This document shows, in pieces, positions 1-6,035 of a stretch of 8,297 bases of DNA; position 1 is the first letter of the stretch, and each line of letters starts with the position of its first letter. A program made the translations under genes and the position numbers. A model generated the notes under the pieces. It had not been told where the DNA came from. It did not search any database and saw nothing but the letters and a program-made list of their open reading frames with translations. Origin of the DNA: Lentisphaerota bacterium (GTDB lineage Bacteria > Verrucomicrobiota > Kiritimatiellia > RFP12 > UBA1067); the NCBI GenBank assembly GCA_022839525.1, contig JALHET010000205.1, positions 2,611 through 10,907 of the forward strand, read 5' to 3'.

Positions 1-726
1 CCCAAGAACCTTCCCGAAGAACTGCTCCCCTTGTACGACTGGTGGAAAGCCAACGGAAGCCAGTTTCTGGTGACGTTGCTTGTGGCGGTCGTGTTGTTTG
101 GCGGTGTATGGGCGTTCATGTTGTACCGGACGGCGAAGGTTTCGAACGCCAATCAAGAGTTGCTCAGGGCCTCCTCTTTGGAAGAGCTTGAAACCGTGGT
201 TGCAAAATTCGGCTCGACCAAGGCCGGTAACGCAGCCCGCTTGCGTTTGGGGAAAGCGTACTATGACGCCTCGAAATACGACGAGGCGCTGGCCACGTAT
301 GACGATTGTATCCGCAAGGGCGCGCCCGCAGGTTTTGCGGAAATTGCGGAGTTGGGCCGGGCTTACGCGCTCGAGGGGCTCAACCGCCTTGATGAGGCCT
401 TGACGGTTTATCAAACCTTCGACAAAGCGAACGCGGGACATTATCTGCAGCCGTACGCTCAAATGGGGGTCGCGCGGATTTACACGTTGCAAGGGAAAAA
501 AGGCGACGCGAAAAAACTGTTGGAGAACCTGAAGGCTCAGAAGACTGGTACGCCCGCCTGGGAAATGGCGATCGCGAATCTCGAAGGGGTCATTGACCGG
601 TACGAGCCGCGTGCCGTACGCTCGCTGTTCGAAGCGGCGAACAGTGCCGCTAAAGCCGCTGTTCCTCCCGTTCCCGTTCCTGTGCCGGCACCGGCACAGG
701 CGCCGACACCGGCACCGGCCAAATAG
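1..726 (+). CDS. YfgM-like membrane-anchored TPR protein (5' end outside window)
   Basis: The frame is open from base 1 (reads PKNLPEELLPLYDWWKANGS), so the TTG at 31 is not a credible start and the true start lies upstream of the window. Of 241 visible residues, about 21-42 form one hydrophobic membrane segment preceded by a short, probably cytoplasmic tail. Residues from about 75 to 200 are helical repeats with TPR spacing: a YYDASKYDEALATYDDCI unit, a second around RAYALEGLNRLDEALTVY, and a third around ARIYTLQGKKGDAKKLLENL. The C-terminus is a low-complexity Pro/Ala/Val tail. The layout (short N-tail, one TM, periplasmic TPR) matches E. coli YfgM, which joins PpiD at the SecYEG translocon and helps hand over exported proteins. 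That role here is inference, supported by a PpiD-like gene 1.8 kb downstream on the same strand. The stop (TAG 724-726) lies 17 bases from the end of the convergent rrf2 gene, leaving no room for a separate terminator. It could instead be a generic TPR scaffold. Confidence 0.75.
   Translation, partial: PKNLPEELLPLYDWWKANGSQFLVTLLVAVVLFGGVWAFMLYRTAKVSNANQELLRASSLEELETVVAKFGSTKAGNAARLRLGKAYYDASKYDEALATYDDCIRKGAPAGFAEIAELGRAYALEGLNRLDEALTVYQTFDKANAGHYLQPYAQMGVARIYTLQGKKGDAKKLLENLKAQKTGTPAWEMAIANLEGVIDRYEPRAVRSLFEAANSAAKAAVPPVPVPVPAPAQAPTPAPAK
661..720 (+). repeat. Pro/Ala/Val-coding low-complexity tract with perfect inverted repeat
   Basis: This stretch encodes the Pro/Ala/Val-rich tail of the TPR protein and consists of short repeats of cccgttcc and ccggcacc types. 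Inside it, bases 679-687 (CCTGTGCCG) and 692-700 (CGGCACAGG) are perfect inverted repeats around a GCAC loop, a 9-bp GC-rich stem. No T-run follows, so it is not a standard intrinsic terminator. The stem may simply come from the codon repeat. It lies about 25 bases before the stop codon and could slow transcription or stabilise the mRNA 3' end between the convergent genes. Confidence 0.6.
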
Positions 727-743
727 CACATGGGGTCATGCGC

Positions 744-1181
744 TCAGATCGCGTGGCTGTCCGCTTCGGAGGGTTCGGCGCAGCGTTGCAACACGGTGGC
801 AAGCGTGATGCCGGAAAGCGCCTTTTCAGCTGCCCGTTGAACCTCAAGCCAAACCGTGCGTGACACACAGGCGTCGACCTGATCACAATGTTTCGGGTTG
901 CCGATACACTCGACCACCGACAGCGGCCCTTCTAGAATGCTCACCACATCGAGCATCGTGATTTTTTCTGTGGGCCGTGCCAGCGCGTATCCTCCTTTTG
1001 CCCCGCGCGTCACACTCAGCAACCCCGCTGTTTTGAGAGGGTTGATAACCTGCCAAAGGTATTTCACCGAAATTTTTTGGCGTGCCGCGATTTCGTTCAG
1101 CGTCACCGAGCCTTCGGACTGATGTGTAGCGATGTCCATCAGCGTGCGAAGCCCATACCGTCCTTTTGTGGAAATCTTCAC
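744..1181 (-). CDS. Rrf2-family transcriptional regulator, probable Fe-S cluster binder (IscR-like)
   Basis: A 145-residue protein beginning MKISTKGRYGLRTLMDIA, the hallmark start of the Rrf2 family. Residues 1-70 form the winged helix-turn-helix, with the recognition helix near ISVKYLWQVINPL and the conserved wing RGAKGGYALARP (59-70). Cysteines 92, 99 and 105 (ECIGNPKHC..VDAC) sit almost exactly where E. coli IscR has its cluster ligands (92, 98, 104), so an Fe-S sensor is likely. The first spacing is six residues rather than five. IscR's specificity residue Glu43 is Trp here. The start is GTG (1179-1181) with the strong Shine-Dalgarno GGAGGGG (complement of 1186-1192) four bases away. It is convergent with the TPR gene and divergent from the FecR-domain gene. 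No isc, suf, cys or nitrosative-stress gene is visible, so the target and signal are unknown. Family assignment is firm; IscR-type orthology is not. Confidence 0.9.
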   Translation of the reverse strand: MKISTKGRYGLRTLMDIATHQSEGSVTLNEIAARQKISVKYLWQVINPLKTAGLLSVTRGAKGGYALARPTEKITMLDVVSILEGPLSVVECIGNPKHCDQVDACVSRTVWLEVQRAAEKALSGITLATVLQRCAEPSEADSHAI

Positions 1182-1190
1182 ATTTCCCCT

Positions 1191-1207
1191 CCATAGTCAA
1201 TTTGTGG
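1191..1207. promoter_or_regulatory. Putative Rrf2/IscR type 2-like operator
   Basis: The + strand reads CCATAGTCAATTTGTGG, two imperfect half-sites (CCATA and TGTGG; the second reads CCACA on the other strand) around a 7-base centre. On the - strand it fits the core of the E. coli IscR type 2 pattern, CCxxAxxxxxxxTAxGG, at every fixed base; the outermost A and T of the full pattern are absent. It overlaps the rrf2 Shine-Dalgarno and a weak possible -10 region (TAGACT, complement of 1213-1218, with TTCCAA 17 bases upstream). A second ATAGTC copy lies at 1211-1216, 18 bases from the one at 1193-1198. Autorepression is the inferred role; no binding is shown. Confidence 0.35.
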
Positions 1208-1332
1208 TTTATAGTCTACAGGGTTTCTACATTTATTGGAACACCAAAAATCTCGGCATAAAATGCGTTTTTAATGGATGGTCAGCGGGTAATTCCACCG
1301 CTCAGAAAATCTCATGGGACGCGAAGCTTCGG

Positions 1333-1361
1333 TTGACTATCCGGGGGGCTTGGTCTATTAT
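1333..1361 (+). promoter_or_regulatory. Sigma70-type promoter for the FecR-domain gene
   Basis: TTGACT (1333-1338) and TATTAT (1356-1361) are separated by 17 bases, each one base from consensus. Transcription should start near 1368, giving a leader of about 65 nt before the ATG at 1433. It lies in the divergent region with rrf2 but about 125 bases from the putative operator, so control by Rrf2 from that site is not obvious. Confidence 0.65.
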
Positions 1362-1432
1362 AACGCATCCTTTTTTAATTGAGACAGAAGGGTCGTTCAT
1401 AAAACCGCGTGTAAGCAAGGGGAGATGTTCCC

Positions 1433-2437
1433 ATGATGGATCAAGCAGGAAAGTTCCGGGCGAGTGTTTGTGTGTTTTCTTTTTCCCTGTTGGCGGTGTG
1501 TGCGCAGGAAACGGCAAAAACGGCGGATGTTGAAGCCGCGCCTGAGCCTGAACAGCAGCAGGCGCTGGCGGCTAAACTTTTTGAACCCCTTGTGCGCGTG
1601 ATAAACATTCAGGGGGTCTGCGAGGTGAAAGACCCGGACGGGGGGAAGTTCGTTCCCGCGCAGAACAATAAGTTTTACCCGCTCGGCACCGTCTTAAAGA
1701 CAGGTTTGGGCAGTTCGGCCGTGATGATTTTCTCGGCGCAGGAGAGCGTCCAGGTGCTCGAGAAATCGGAAATCACAGTGGTGTGTCCTAAAAAGAATCC
1801 GGAAGGGCGCATCGTGCGGCTGGCGATGGGGAAAATCAAAACGACTCTGCGCGATAACCTTCCGGAGGGGGCTTTCGGGGTCGAGACGCCCAACGCGAGC
1901 TGCCAGAATGTTGCGGGGAGGGGGGAATATTTGTTGATGACGGATGCGGCCGTAGAAACCTTCCAAGCCGCCACCATCACGGGTTCCGCCCGCATTGAGG
2001 GGCCACAATACAGCATACCCGCCTTGCGTGCCGCCAACACGATCAATATCCAGACCGCCCCGGATCGCTCGCTCAGCCGGCTGACCAGTGTCTCCGGAGA
2101 CTTCCCGATTATCCTTGAGAACGGCACCGAAACGCCCGTCAATTTCGGGATGTCGCCCAAAGCTGTGGTGAAAATTTGGCGTGAAAATGCGCCTGTCGGA
2201 GGCCGCCCCATCATTTCCACGCTGGTGGTGAGTCCCACCGGGATTGCCCGCCACCGGTTTGTGTATGCCGAAGGCCGCCCCGACCTGACCACGGGTGAAC
2301 TCATTATCCCCGGGGAAGCCGATAAGAAAGAAGAAGAGTTGCCGCTTTTGCTCTCGGTGTCCGGAAAAGGTGACGACAAACCGGAGGCTAATGCGAATGC
2401 GGAAAAGGCCGACGGAGAGCAACCGACGGAAAAGTAA
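1433..2437 (+). CDS. Secreted FecR-domain protein
   Basis: A 334-residue exported protein. Residues 1-24 form a signal peptide (basic start, hydrophobic VCVFSFSLLAV core, cleavage predicted after VCA-24). Residues about 50-170 fit the FecR-type beta domain: INIQGVCEV, then YPLGTVLKTGLGSSAVMIF, VRLAMGKIKTTL, and FGVETPNASCQNVAGRGEYLL. The later part is less recognisable, and the last 30 residues are a charged, low-complexity tail. Classical FecR is an anti-sigma sensor for iron uptake, but this protein lacks the cytoplasmic N-terminal domain and has no sigma factor or TonB receptor nearby, so it more likely belongs to the stand-alone FecR-domain envelope proteins. The start is ATG 1433, with AAGGGGAG (1417-1424) eight bases upstream; an adjacent ATG at 1436 is less well spaced. 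It has its own promoter and terminator and so appears monocistronic. Specific function unknown. Confidence 0.75.
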   Translation: MMDQAGKFRASVCVFSFSLLAVCAQETAKTADVEAAPEPEQQQALAAKLFEPLVRVINIQGVCEVKDPDGGKFVPAQNNKFYPLGTVLKTGLGSSAVMIFSAQESVQVLEKSEITVVCPKKNPEGRIVRLAMGKIKTTLRDNLPEGAFGVETPNASCQNVAGRGEYLLMTDAAVETFQAATITGSARIEGPQYSIPALRAANTINIQTAPDRSLSRLTSVSGDFPIILENGTETPVNFGMSPKAVVKIWRENAPVGGRPIISTLVVSPTGIARHRFVYAEGRPDLTTGELIIPGEADKKEEELPLLLSVSGKGDDKPEANANAEKADGEQPTEK

Positions 2438-2461
2438 GTGTCTGAAGGGACTGTTTTGAGA

Positions 2462-2495
2462 GAGCCGGCGGCCTGCGCAGCCTCCGGTTTTTCTT
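2462..2495 (+). terminator. Rho-independent terminator after the FecR-domain gene
   Basis: CCGGCGGC (2465-2472) pairs with GCCTCCGG (2480-2487) with one mismatch, around the loop CTGCGCA, and is followed at once by TTTTTCTT (2488-2495). It starts 25 bases after the TAA stop at 2437, so the next gene needs its own promoter or readthrough. Confidence 0.8.
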
Positions 2496-2524
2496 GTCAA
2501 CAAACTGTTTGCGCGTGTTTTAAC
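2494..2524 (+). promoter_or_regulatory. Weak candidate promoter for the PpiD-like gene
   Basis: TTGTCA (2494-2499) is one base from the -35 consensus and overlaps the tail of the preceding terminator. The best -10 is TTTAAC (2519-2524), preceded by an extended TG (2516-2517), but the spacer is 19 bases. The preceding terminator and the lack of any better candidate favour a promoter here. Confidence 0.3.
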
Positions 2525-2542
2525 CCATTTGGATAAACAGCC

Positions 2543-4195
2543 GTGTTCATTTACCACTTCAATCGACTCATCCGTAGCCGCATCCTCTGGGGTTTTTTCG
2601 CCATCATCATCGCTGTCGCATTTGTCGCGGTCGACTCCTGTTTCCAGAGCCCACAGGACAACCTGACGGCGGGTAAGATCAGCGGCAAGAAAATATCCGC
2701 GTCCCAGTTCGACCAAGCCGTCCAAGCCATACGCGGTTTCGGGCGTAACCGCGACAATGAGACCCCTTCCAGTGTGGTGGACCGCCGCGCTTGGGAACAG
2801 ATTGCCGCCCGCCAGACCGCCGAGAAGGCGGGCCTGACTTCCAGCAAGGAAGAGATCCGCTCCATGTTGCGCGAAGCGCCCGGTTTCCAAGGGGCGAACG
2901 GTTTCGACATCAACCGGTACCGCATGGTGCTCGCCGACCAGGGCTTGACGCCCGCCCTTTATGAGAATCTTGTGGCCCACCAGCTCGCCATGATGAAAAG
3001 CGCCGCTATTGTCGATGCCGCCACATGGGTCGCCCCCATGGAACTCGAGGACGAACTCGCCGCGATGACAGACCGCTTCACGGTTCAGGTCGCGACGGTC
3101 AGCAACCGGTTCGCGGGCGTCGAGATGCGCTTGGGCGAAGAGGACTATCGCAAATTTTACGAAGCGAACAAAAACACCTTCGCTTTGCCCGACCGCGTGG
3201 CGGTGCGCTATATCGCGATCCCGGTTTCCAATTTCTTGGCGTCCGTCAACGTTCCGGAGGGGGACATCCAGGAGTATTACGACAGCCATGTGGACACGTA
3301 TACGCGCATGACGACAAATAATACGACAGAAACGATCCCTTATGCGGAAGTGCGCGGCAAGATCCTTGCCGAACTCCAGATGGAGGAGGCGCGGTATTGC
3401 GCGTCGACGAGCGCCACGTTTAACATTTACGGCAAGCTCGCCAACGCCGGAACCAATGCCCTCGAGATTGTCGCGGCTCAAGAAAAGCTGACGATCAAGA
3501 CCACCCCTCTTTTCGGCGCGGACGAACCGCTCTATTGGACGGAGAACGCCAAGGAATTCGCGGACGCCGCCTTCGAACTTGACCCGGACCGTACGGATTC
3601 CCGGTTCGGCATCGTCAAAGGCGATTTCTACATCTATGTCATTGAACCGGTTCAACGCTCGCCCGCCCATACGCCCGCCTATGAGGATGTCCTGACTGAT
3701 ATCCGCTCCCGTGCGTTGGCTAAAGCCCGCACGGAAGCCTTCCAGAGTTATACCAAAGAGCTGCGGGCCGACCTCCAGAAACTGGTTGCCGAGGGGAAGA
3801 GCTTCAGCGACGCCGCCAAAGCCAAGGCCCTCAACACCTCGACCTCCTTCACCTATACGGTCAGCGATATCCAGAACCAGAATGTTGACAACGGCTTCTC
3901 GATCGCCTACGGCGCGATGACCCTTAAAAAGGGCGATGTCTCAGAGGCTATTCCGGCCTCGGCCACACAGTCGCTTTTCGTTTACGTGCAAGACCGCCAG
4001 CCCGGCGATGCGCTTGCCGCCGAAATGATGCGCGCGCAGGTCCGCACCGGTATTGCCCGCCGACGCAACAGCACCCTCTTTTCAGACTGGCAGGCCTGGA
4101 ATCTCGCTAACCAGAAGTTTGAGCCCACCCACCCTTTGACGGATGATGATGAGGAAGACGTCGCCATAACAGACGATAACGACGGCGAGAAATAA
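2543..4195 (+). CDS. PpiD/SurA-like membrane-anchored periplasmic chaperone, parvulin core apparently absent
   Basis: A 550-residue protein. Residues 1-12 are a short basic cytoplasmic tail and 13-31 one membrane anchor (ILWGFFAIIIAVAFVAVDS); the rest should be periplasmic. Residues about 40-165 resemble the SurA/PpiD N-terminal chaperone domain (GKISGKKISASQFDQAV near the start, then a helical region). Residues 200-255 match the PpiD stretch before the isomerase domain (YRKFYEANKNTFALPDRVAV, DIQEYYDSHVDTY). PpiD then normally has about 100 residues of parvulin, but here the chain passes straight to IPYAEVRGKILAELQMEEAR (265-284), which resembles the post-parvulin region. Chaperone activity without prolyl isomerization is inferred. 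The C-terminus is acidic (DDDEEDV). The start is GTG 2543, the first possible because an in-frame TAA lies at 2534; the Shine-Dalgarno is poor (GGA at 2531). E. coli PpiD partners YfgM, and a YfgM-like gene lies upstream. A divergent SurA-type protein remains possible. Confidence 0.7.
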   Translation: MFIYHFNRLIRSRILWGFFAIIIAVAFVAVDSCFQSPQDNLTAGKISGKKISASQFDQAVQAIRGFGRNRDNETPSSVVDRRAWEQIAARQTAEKAGLTSSKEEIRSMLREAPGFQGANGFDINRYRMVLADQGLTPALYENLVAHQLAMMKSAAIVDAATWVAPMELEDELAAMTDRFTVQVATVSNRFAGVEMRLGEEDYRKFYEANKNTFALPDRVAVRYIAIPVSNFLASVNVPEGDIQEYYDSHVDTYTRMTTNNTTETIPYAEVRGKILAELQMEEARYCASTSATFNIYGKLANAGTNALEIVAAQEKLTIKTTPLFGADEPLYWTENAKEFADAAFELDPDRTDSRFGIVKGDFYIYVIEPVQRSPAHTPAYEDVLTDIRSRALAKARTEAFQSYTKELRADLQKLVAEGKSFSDAAKAKALNTSTSFTYTVSDIQNQNVDNGFSIAYGAMTLKKGDVSEAIPASATQSLFVYVQDRQPGDALAAEMMRAQVRTGIARRRNSTLFSDWQAWNLANQKFEPTHPLTDDDEEDVAITDDNDGEK

Positions 4196-4257
4196 GCGGT
4201 TGCCGGGCACGCCTGTTTTGGTGCGGGAACCTCCCCGTTGTCTTGCGCGTTTGCGGA

Positions 4258-4286
4258 TTGACAAACAATAAACGATCAGGTAAATT
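4258..4286 (+). promoter_or_regulatory. Sigma70-type promoter in the convergent intergenic gap
   Basis: A perfect TTGACA (4258-4263) lies 17 bases before TAAATT (4281-4286, four of six consensus positions). A start near 4293 is expected. No protein gene follows on this strand: the next annotated gene is antisense. The likely product is therefore a non-coding RNA or an antisense transcript. Confidence 0.5.
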
Positions 4287-4292
4287 CACACC

Positions 4293-4379
4293 CACTTTTT
4301 CCCCGAAAGGGGGCTGCGGACAAGTCCGTTTATTCCGGCGTAGCGCAGCCAGACATCTGGCCGGGTGGTTGTTTTTTTG
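4293..4379 (+). ncRNA. Candidate small RNA with three hairpins and terminal T-run
   Basis: Downstream of the promoter at 4258-4286 are three compact hairpins in a row. CCCC-GAAA-GGGG (4301-4312) is capped by a GNRA tetraloop. CGGA-CAAG-TCCG (4317-4328) has a four-base loop. GCCAG-ACAT-CTGGC lies within 4348-4361 and can be extended by CCG (4335-4337) pairing with CGG (4362-4364). A T-rich end, TTGTTTTTTT (4369-4378), follows and may act as the terminator, though the T-run begins several bases after the stem. The product would be about 85 nt. I recognise no known RNA family and no convincing reading frame with a ribosome binding site. It could instead be the distal 3' UTR and terminator of the PpiD-like gene, which has no closer terminator. 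Confidence 0.4.
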
Positions 4380-4519
4380 TGTTGGTCCCATCGGGCTCGC
4401 CGCCTGTCGTCCGTCGATCGTCGATCAATGCTTGGAATTGAGGCCAGCGTCGTGGAGTATCCAGCCAAGTTTCATGAAGCGGCCAGCGGTTGCACAGACT
4501 ACTTATCCGCTTCGTGTGA
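4379..4519. other. Non-coding remainder of the convergent gap
   Basis: I see no supported gene here. GGCCAGCG occurs twice (4442-4449 and 4481-4488). GAAGCGG (4476-4482) and CCGCTTC (4507-4513) are a perfect 7-bp inverted repeat with a 24-base loop, starting seven bases past the livF stop on the - strand. No T-run follows it in either direction, so an intrinsic terminator for the liv operon is not evident. Confidence 0.5.
4412..4425. repeat. Tandem CGTCGAT duplication
   Basis: Two perfect head-to-tail copies of CGTCGAT (4412-4418 and 4419-4425) in the convergent intergenic gap. They may be a regulator site or a chance slippage product. Confidence 0.4.
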
Positions 4520-5251
4520 TCATGGCGTACTCCCGCCCAGGAAGATGTCTCCGATTTTCACGTTCGCCAGCAATTCAGCCCGTGTCCCGTTGAGTGCGAT
4601 TCGCCCTGTTTCGAAGATGTAAGCCCGGTGGCATACATCCAGTGCCATGCGGGCATTCTGCTCGACCAACAGAATGCTTGTGCCCGCACGGTTGATCTCC
4701 TGAAGTTTCTCAAAGACGGTCTCGACGAAGTTCGGCGAAAGACCTAATGAGGGTTCGTCAACCAGCAACAACGCTGGTTTAAGCATCAACGCCCGCCCCA
4801 GCGACAACAATTGCTGTTCACCGCCGGATAGGGTTCCAGCCTTCTGCGCCAGACGCTCACGAAGCGGCGGGAATATCGCAAGGACGGAATCGATCCGACT
4901 GGCTGTTTGCCGTGCGTCGTTGAGAAGGAACGCGCCCATTTCCAGATTTTCGCGAACAGTCATGCTCGGAAACACCCGTCGCCCTTCGGGCACCAGCGAT
5001 ATCCCTCTTGCCACCAGTTGATCGGGCCGGTGGCCCAAGATGGACACCCCGTTATACAAGACCGCTCCGTCTATGACCCTGCCGCCAGCGGCCGCCAAGA
5101 CACCGCTTACGGCCTTCAGTGCGGTTGACTTTCCGGCACCATTGGCACCGAGCAGGGCCACAATCTCGCCCTCGGCGACGGAGAATGACGCATCCTCAAT
5201 CGCCAAGGCGTGTCCGTAGGCAACACTCAGGTTTTTTACTTCAAGTAGCAC
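4520..5251 (-). CDS. livF: LivF-type ATPase of a branched-chain amino acid ABC importer
   Basis: With the start chosen here the protein has 243 residues, close to the usual LivF length. ABC motifs are in order: Walker A GANGAGKST (35-43), LVPEGRRVFPSMTVRENL (86-103; LivF has Glu where most ABC ATPases have the Q-loop Gln), signature LSGGEQQ (141-147), Walker B LLLVDE (161-166) and VEQNA (196-200, Gln in place of the usual switch His, as in known LivF). It should pair with LivG on the cytoplasmic side of the LivHM permease and power uptake. An upstream ATG at 5278 would add nine residues, but GTG 5251 is preceded by GGGAGG and begins the family-typical LLEVKNLSVAYG. It overlaps the end of livG by 11 bases and is the last gene of the operon. 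Confidence 0.93.
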   Translation of the reverse strand: MLLEVKNLSVAYGHALAIEDASFSVAEGEIVALLGANGAGKSTALKAVSGVLAAAGGRVIDGAVLYNGVSILGHRPDQLVARGISLVPEGRRVFPSMTVRENLEMGAFLLNDARQTASRIDSVLAIFPPLRERLAQKAGTLSGGEQQLLSLGRALMLKPALLLVDEPSLGLSPNFVETVFEKLQEINRAGTSILLVEQNARMALDVCHRAYIFETGRIALNGTRAELLANVKIGDIFLGGSTP

Positions 5252-6035
5252 CGTCGGTTTTCCTCCCAAGATAGGCATCCAACACGGCGGGATCATTCCG
5301 AACCACGTCAGGTGCTCCGTCCGCGATCAGTTGGCCATAGTTGAGCACGAGGACACGGTCTGAGATATCCATGACGACCTTCATGTTGTGCTCGATGAAA
5401 ACGACTGTCTTGCCGCTGTCACGCAACCGCCGGATCATCTCCATCATCTTGACAACCATCGAGGGGAACAGCCCGGCCATAGGTTCGTCGAGAAGGATAA
5501 GCCTCGGGTTCAGCGCCTGCACTCGGCACAATGCCAGAAGTTTCCGCTGGCCGAAAGAAAGGTTGCCGGCCAGTTCATCCTTTTTTCCGAGCAGTCCGGC
5601 TTCTTCAAGCAATGCACACGCCCGATCCGCCTTTTCGCCTTCCGAAGCGAGCATGGTGCGGGGTCGCAACAACGCGACGGACAGGGTCTCGTTGGCTGCG
5701 TCCGCAAACGCCAGCATCACGTTATCCAACACCGGCAACTGCGCAAGCGTCTTGCAGTCCTGAAATGTACGTCCGATGCCCATGCGCGCGATCGCATCGG
5801 GTGTCTTGTGTGTGATTTCCTTGCCGTCGAATGTGATATGCCCGGCATCGGGGCGCAGGAAGCCGGTTATGGCGTTGAACACGGTTGTCTTCCCGGCCCC
5901 GTTCGGCCCGATCAGAGCTGTGATTCCGCCTGGCGCAATATCGAAAGACAGCCCGGCAACCGCCTTCACGCCGTCGAAGGACCGGGACAGCCCCTCCACG
6001 GAAAGCATCGCTGTTGTTGCCTGATTCACCGCCAT
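5241..6035 (-). CDS. livG: LivG-type ATPase of a branched-chain amino acid ABC importer
   Basis: A 264-residue ABC ATPase (E. coli LivG has about 255). Walker A is GPNGAGKTT (43-51); the Q-loop Gln is at 92 in GRTFQ; the signature LSFGQ (159-163) departs from LSGGQ in the way usual for LivG; Walker B is LILLDE (179-184); the switch His is H216 in FIEHNM. The C-terminal part (VLNYGQLIADGAPDVVRNDPAVLDAYLG) is also typical of LivG. It forms the nucleotide-binding pair with LivF under the LivH/LivM permease. The start ATG (6033-6035) has GGGGAAG (complement of 6041-6047) five bases upstream and overlaps the livM end by 10 bases; a GTG two codons in would also be possible. UrtD of urea importers is a relative, but the LivF partner favours the amino acid system. 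Confidence 0.93.
   Translation of the reverse strand: MAVNQATTAMLSVEGLSRSFDGVKAVAGLSFDIAPGGITALIGPNGAGKTTVFNAITGFLRPDAGHITFDGKEITHKTPDAIARMGIGRTFQDCKTLAQLPVLDNVMLAFADAANETLSVALLRPRTMLASEGEKADRACALLEEAGLLGKKDELAGNLSFGQRKLLALCRVQALNPRLILLDEPMAGLFPSMVVKMMEMIRRLRDSGKTVVFIEHNMKVVMDISDRVLVLNYGQLIADGAPDVVRNDPAVLDAYLGRKTDGAT
5262..5267 (-). promoter_or_regulatory. Ribosome binding site that sets the livF start
   Basis: On the - strand GGGAGG lies ten bases before the GTG at 5251, inside livG coding sequence. No comparable site precedes the upstream ATG codons at 5278 or 5296, so the shorter LivF is preferred. Confidence 0.6.

Noticed and set aside
1254..1275. GCAT-AAA-ATGC followed by TTTTT as a terminator
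   Set aside because: The stem is only four base pairs with weak pairs and follows no gene on the + strand, so it is not convincing.
1694..3670. Long open frame (658 codons) on the - strand across the FecR-domain and PpiD-like genes
   Set aside because: It runs antisense to two well-supported genes and through the terminator and intergenic region between them. The translation is Arg/Gly-rich with no recognisable domain, as expected for a shadow frame in GC-rich DNA.
4335..4378. tRNA-like fragment (GTAGCGCAGCC resembles a D-arm start)
   Set aside because: No acceptor stem, anticodon arm or TPsiC arm can be found around it, so the resemblance is to a few bases only.
4243..4593. Possible 116-residue protein in the convergent gap
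   Set aside because: It starts upstream of the predicted promoter, runs through the three hairpins and T-run, then into antisense livF; no ribosome binding site or recognisable domain.
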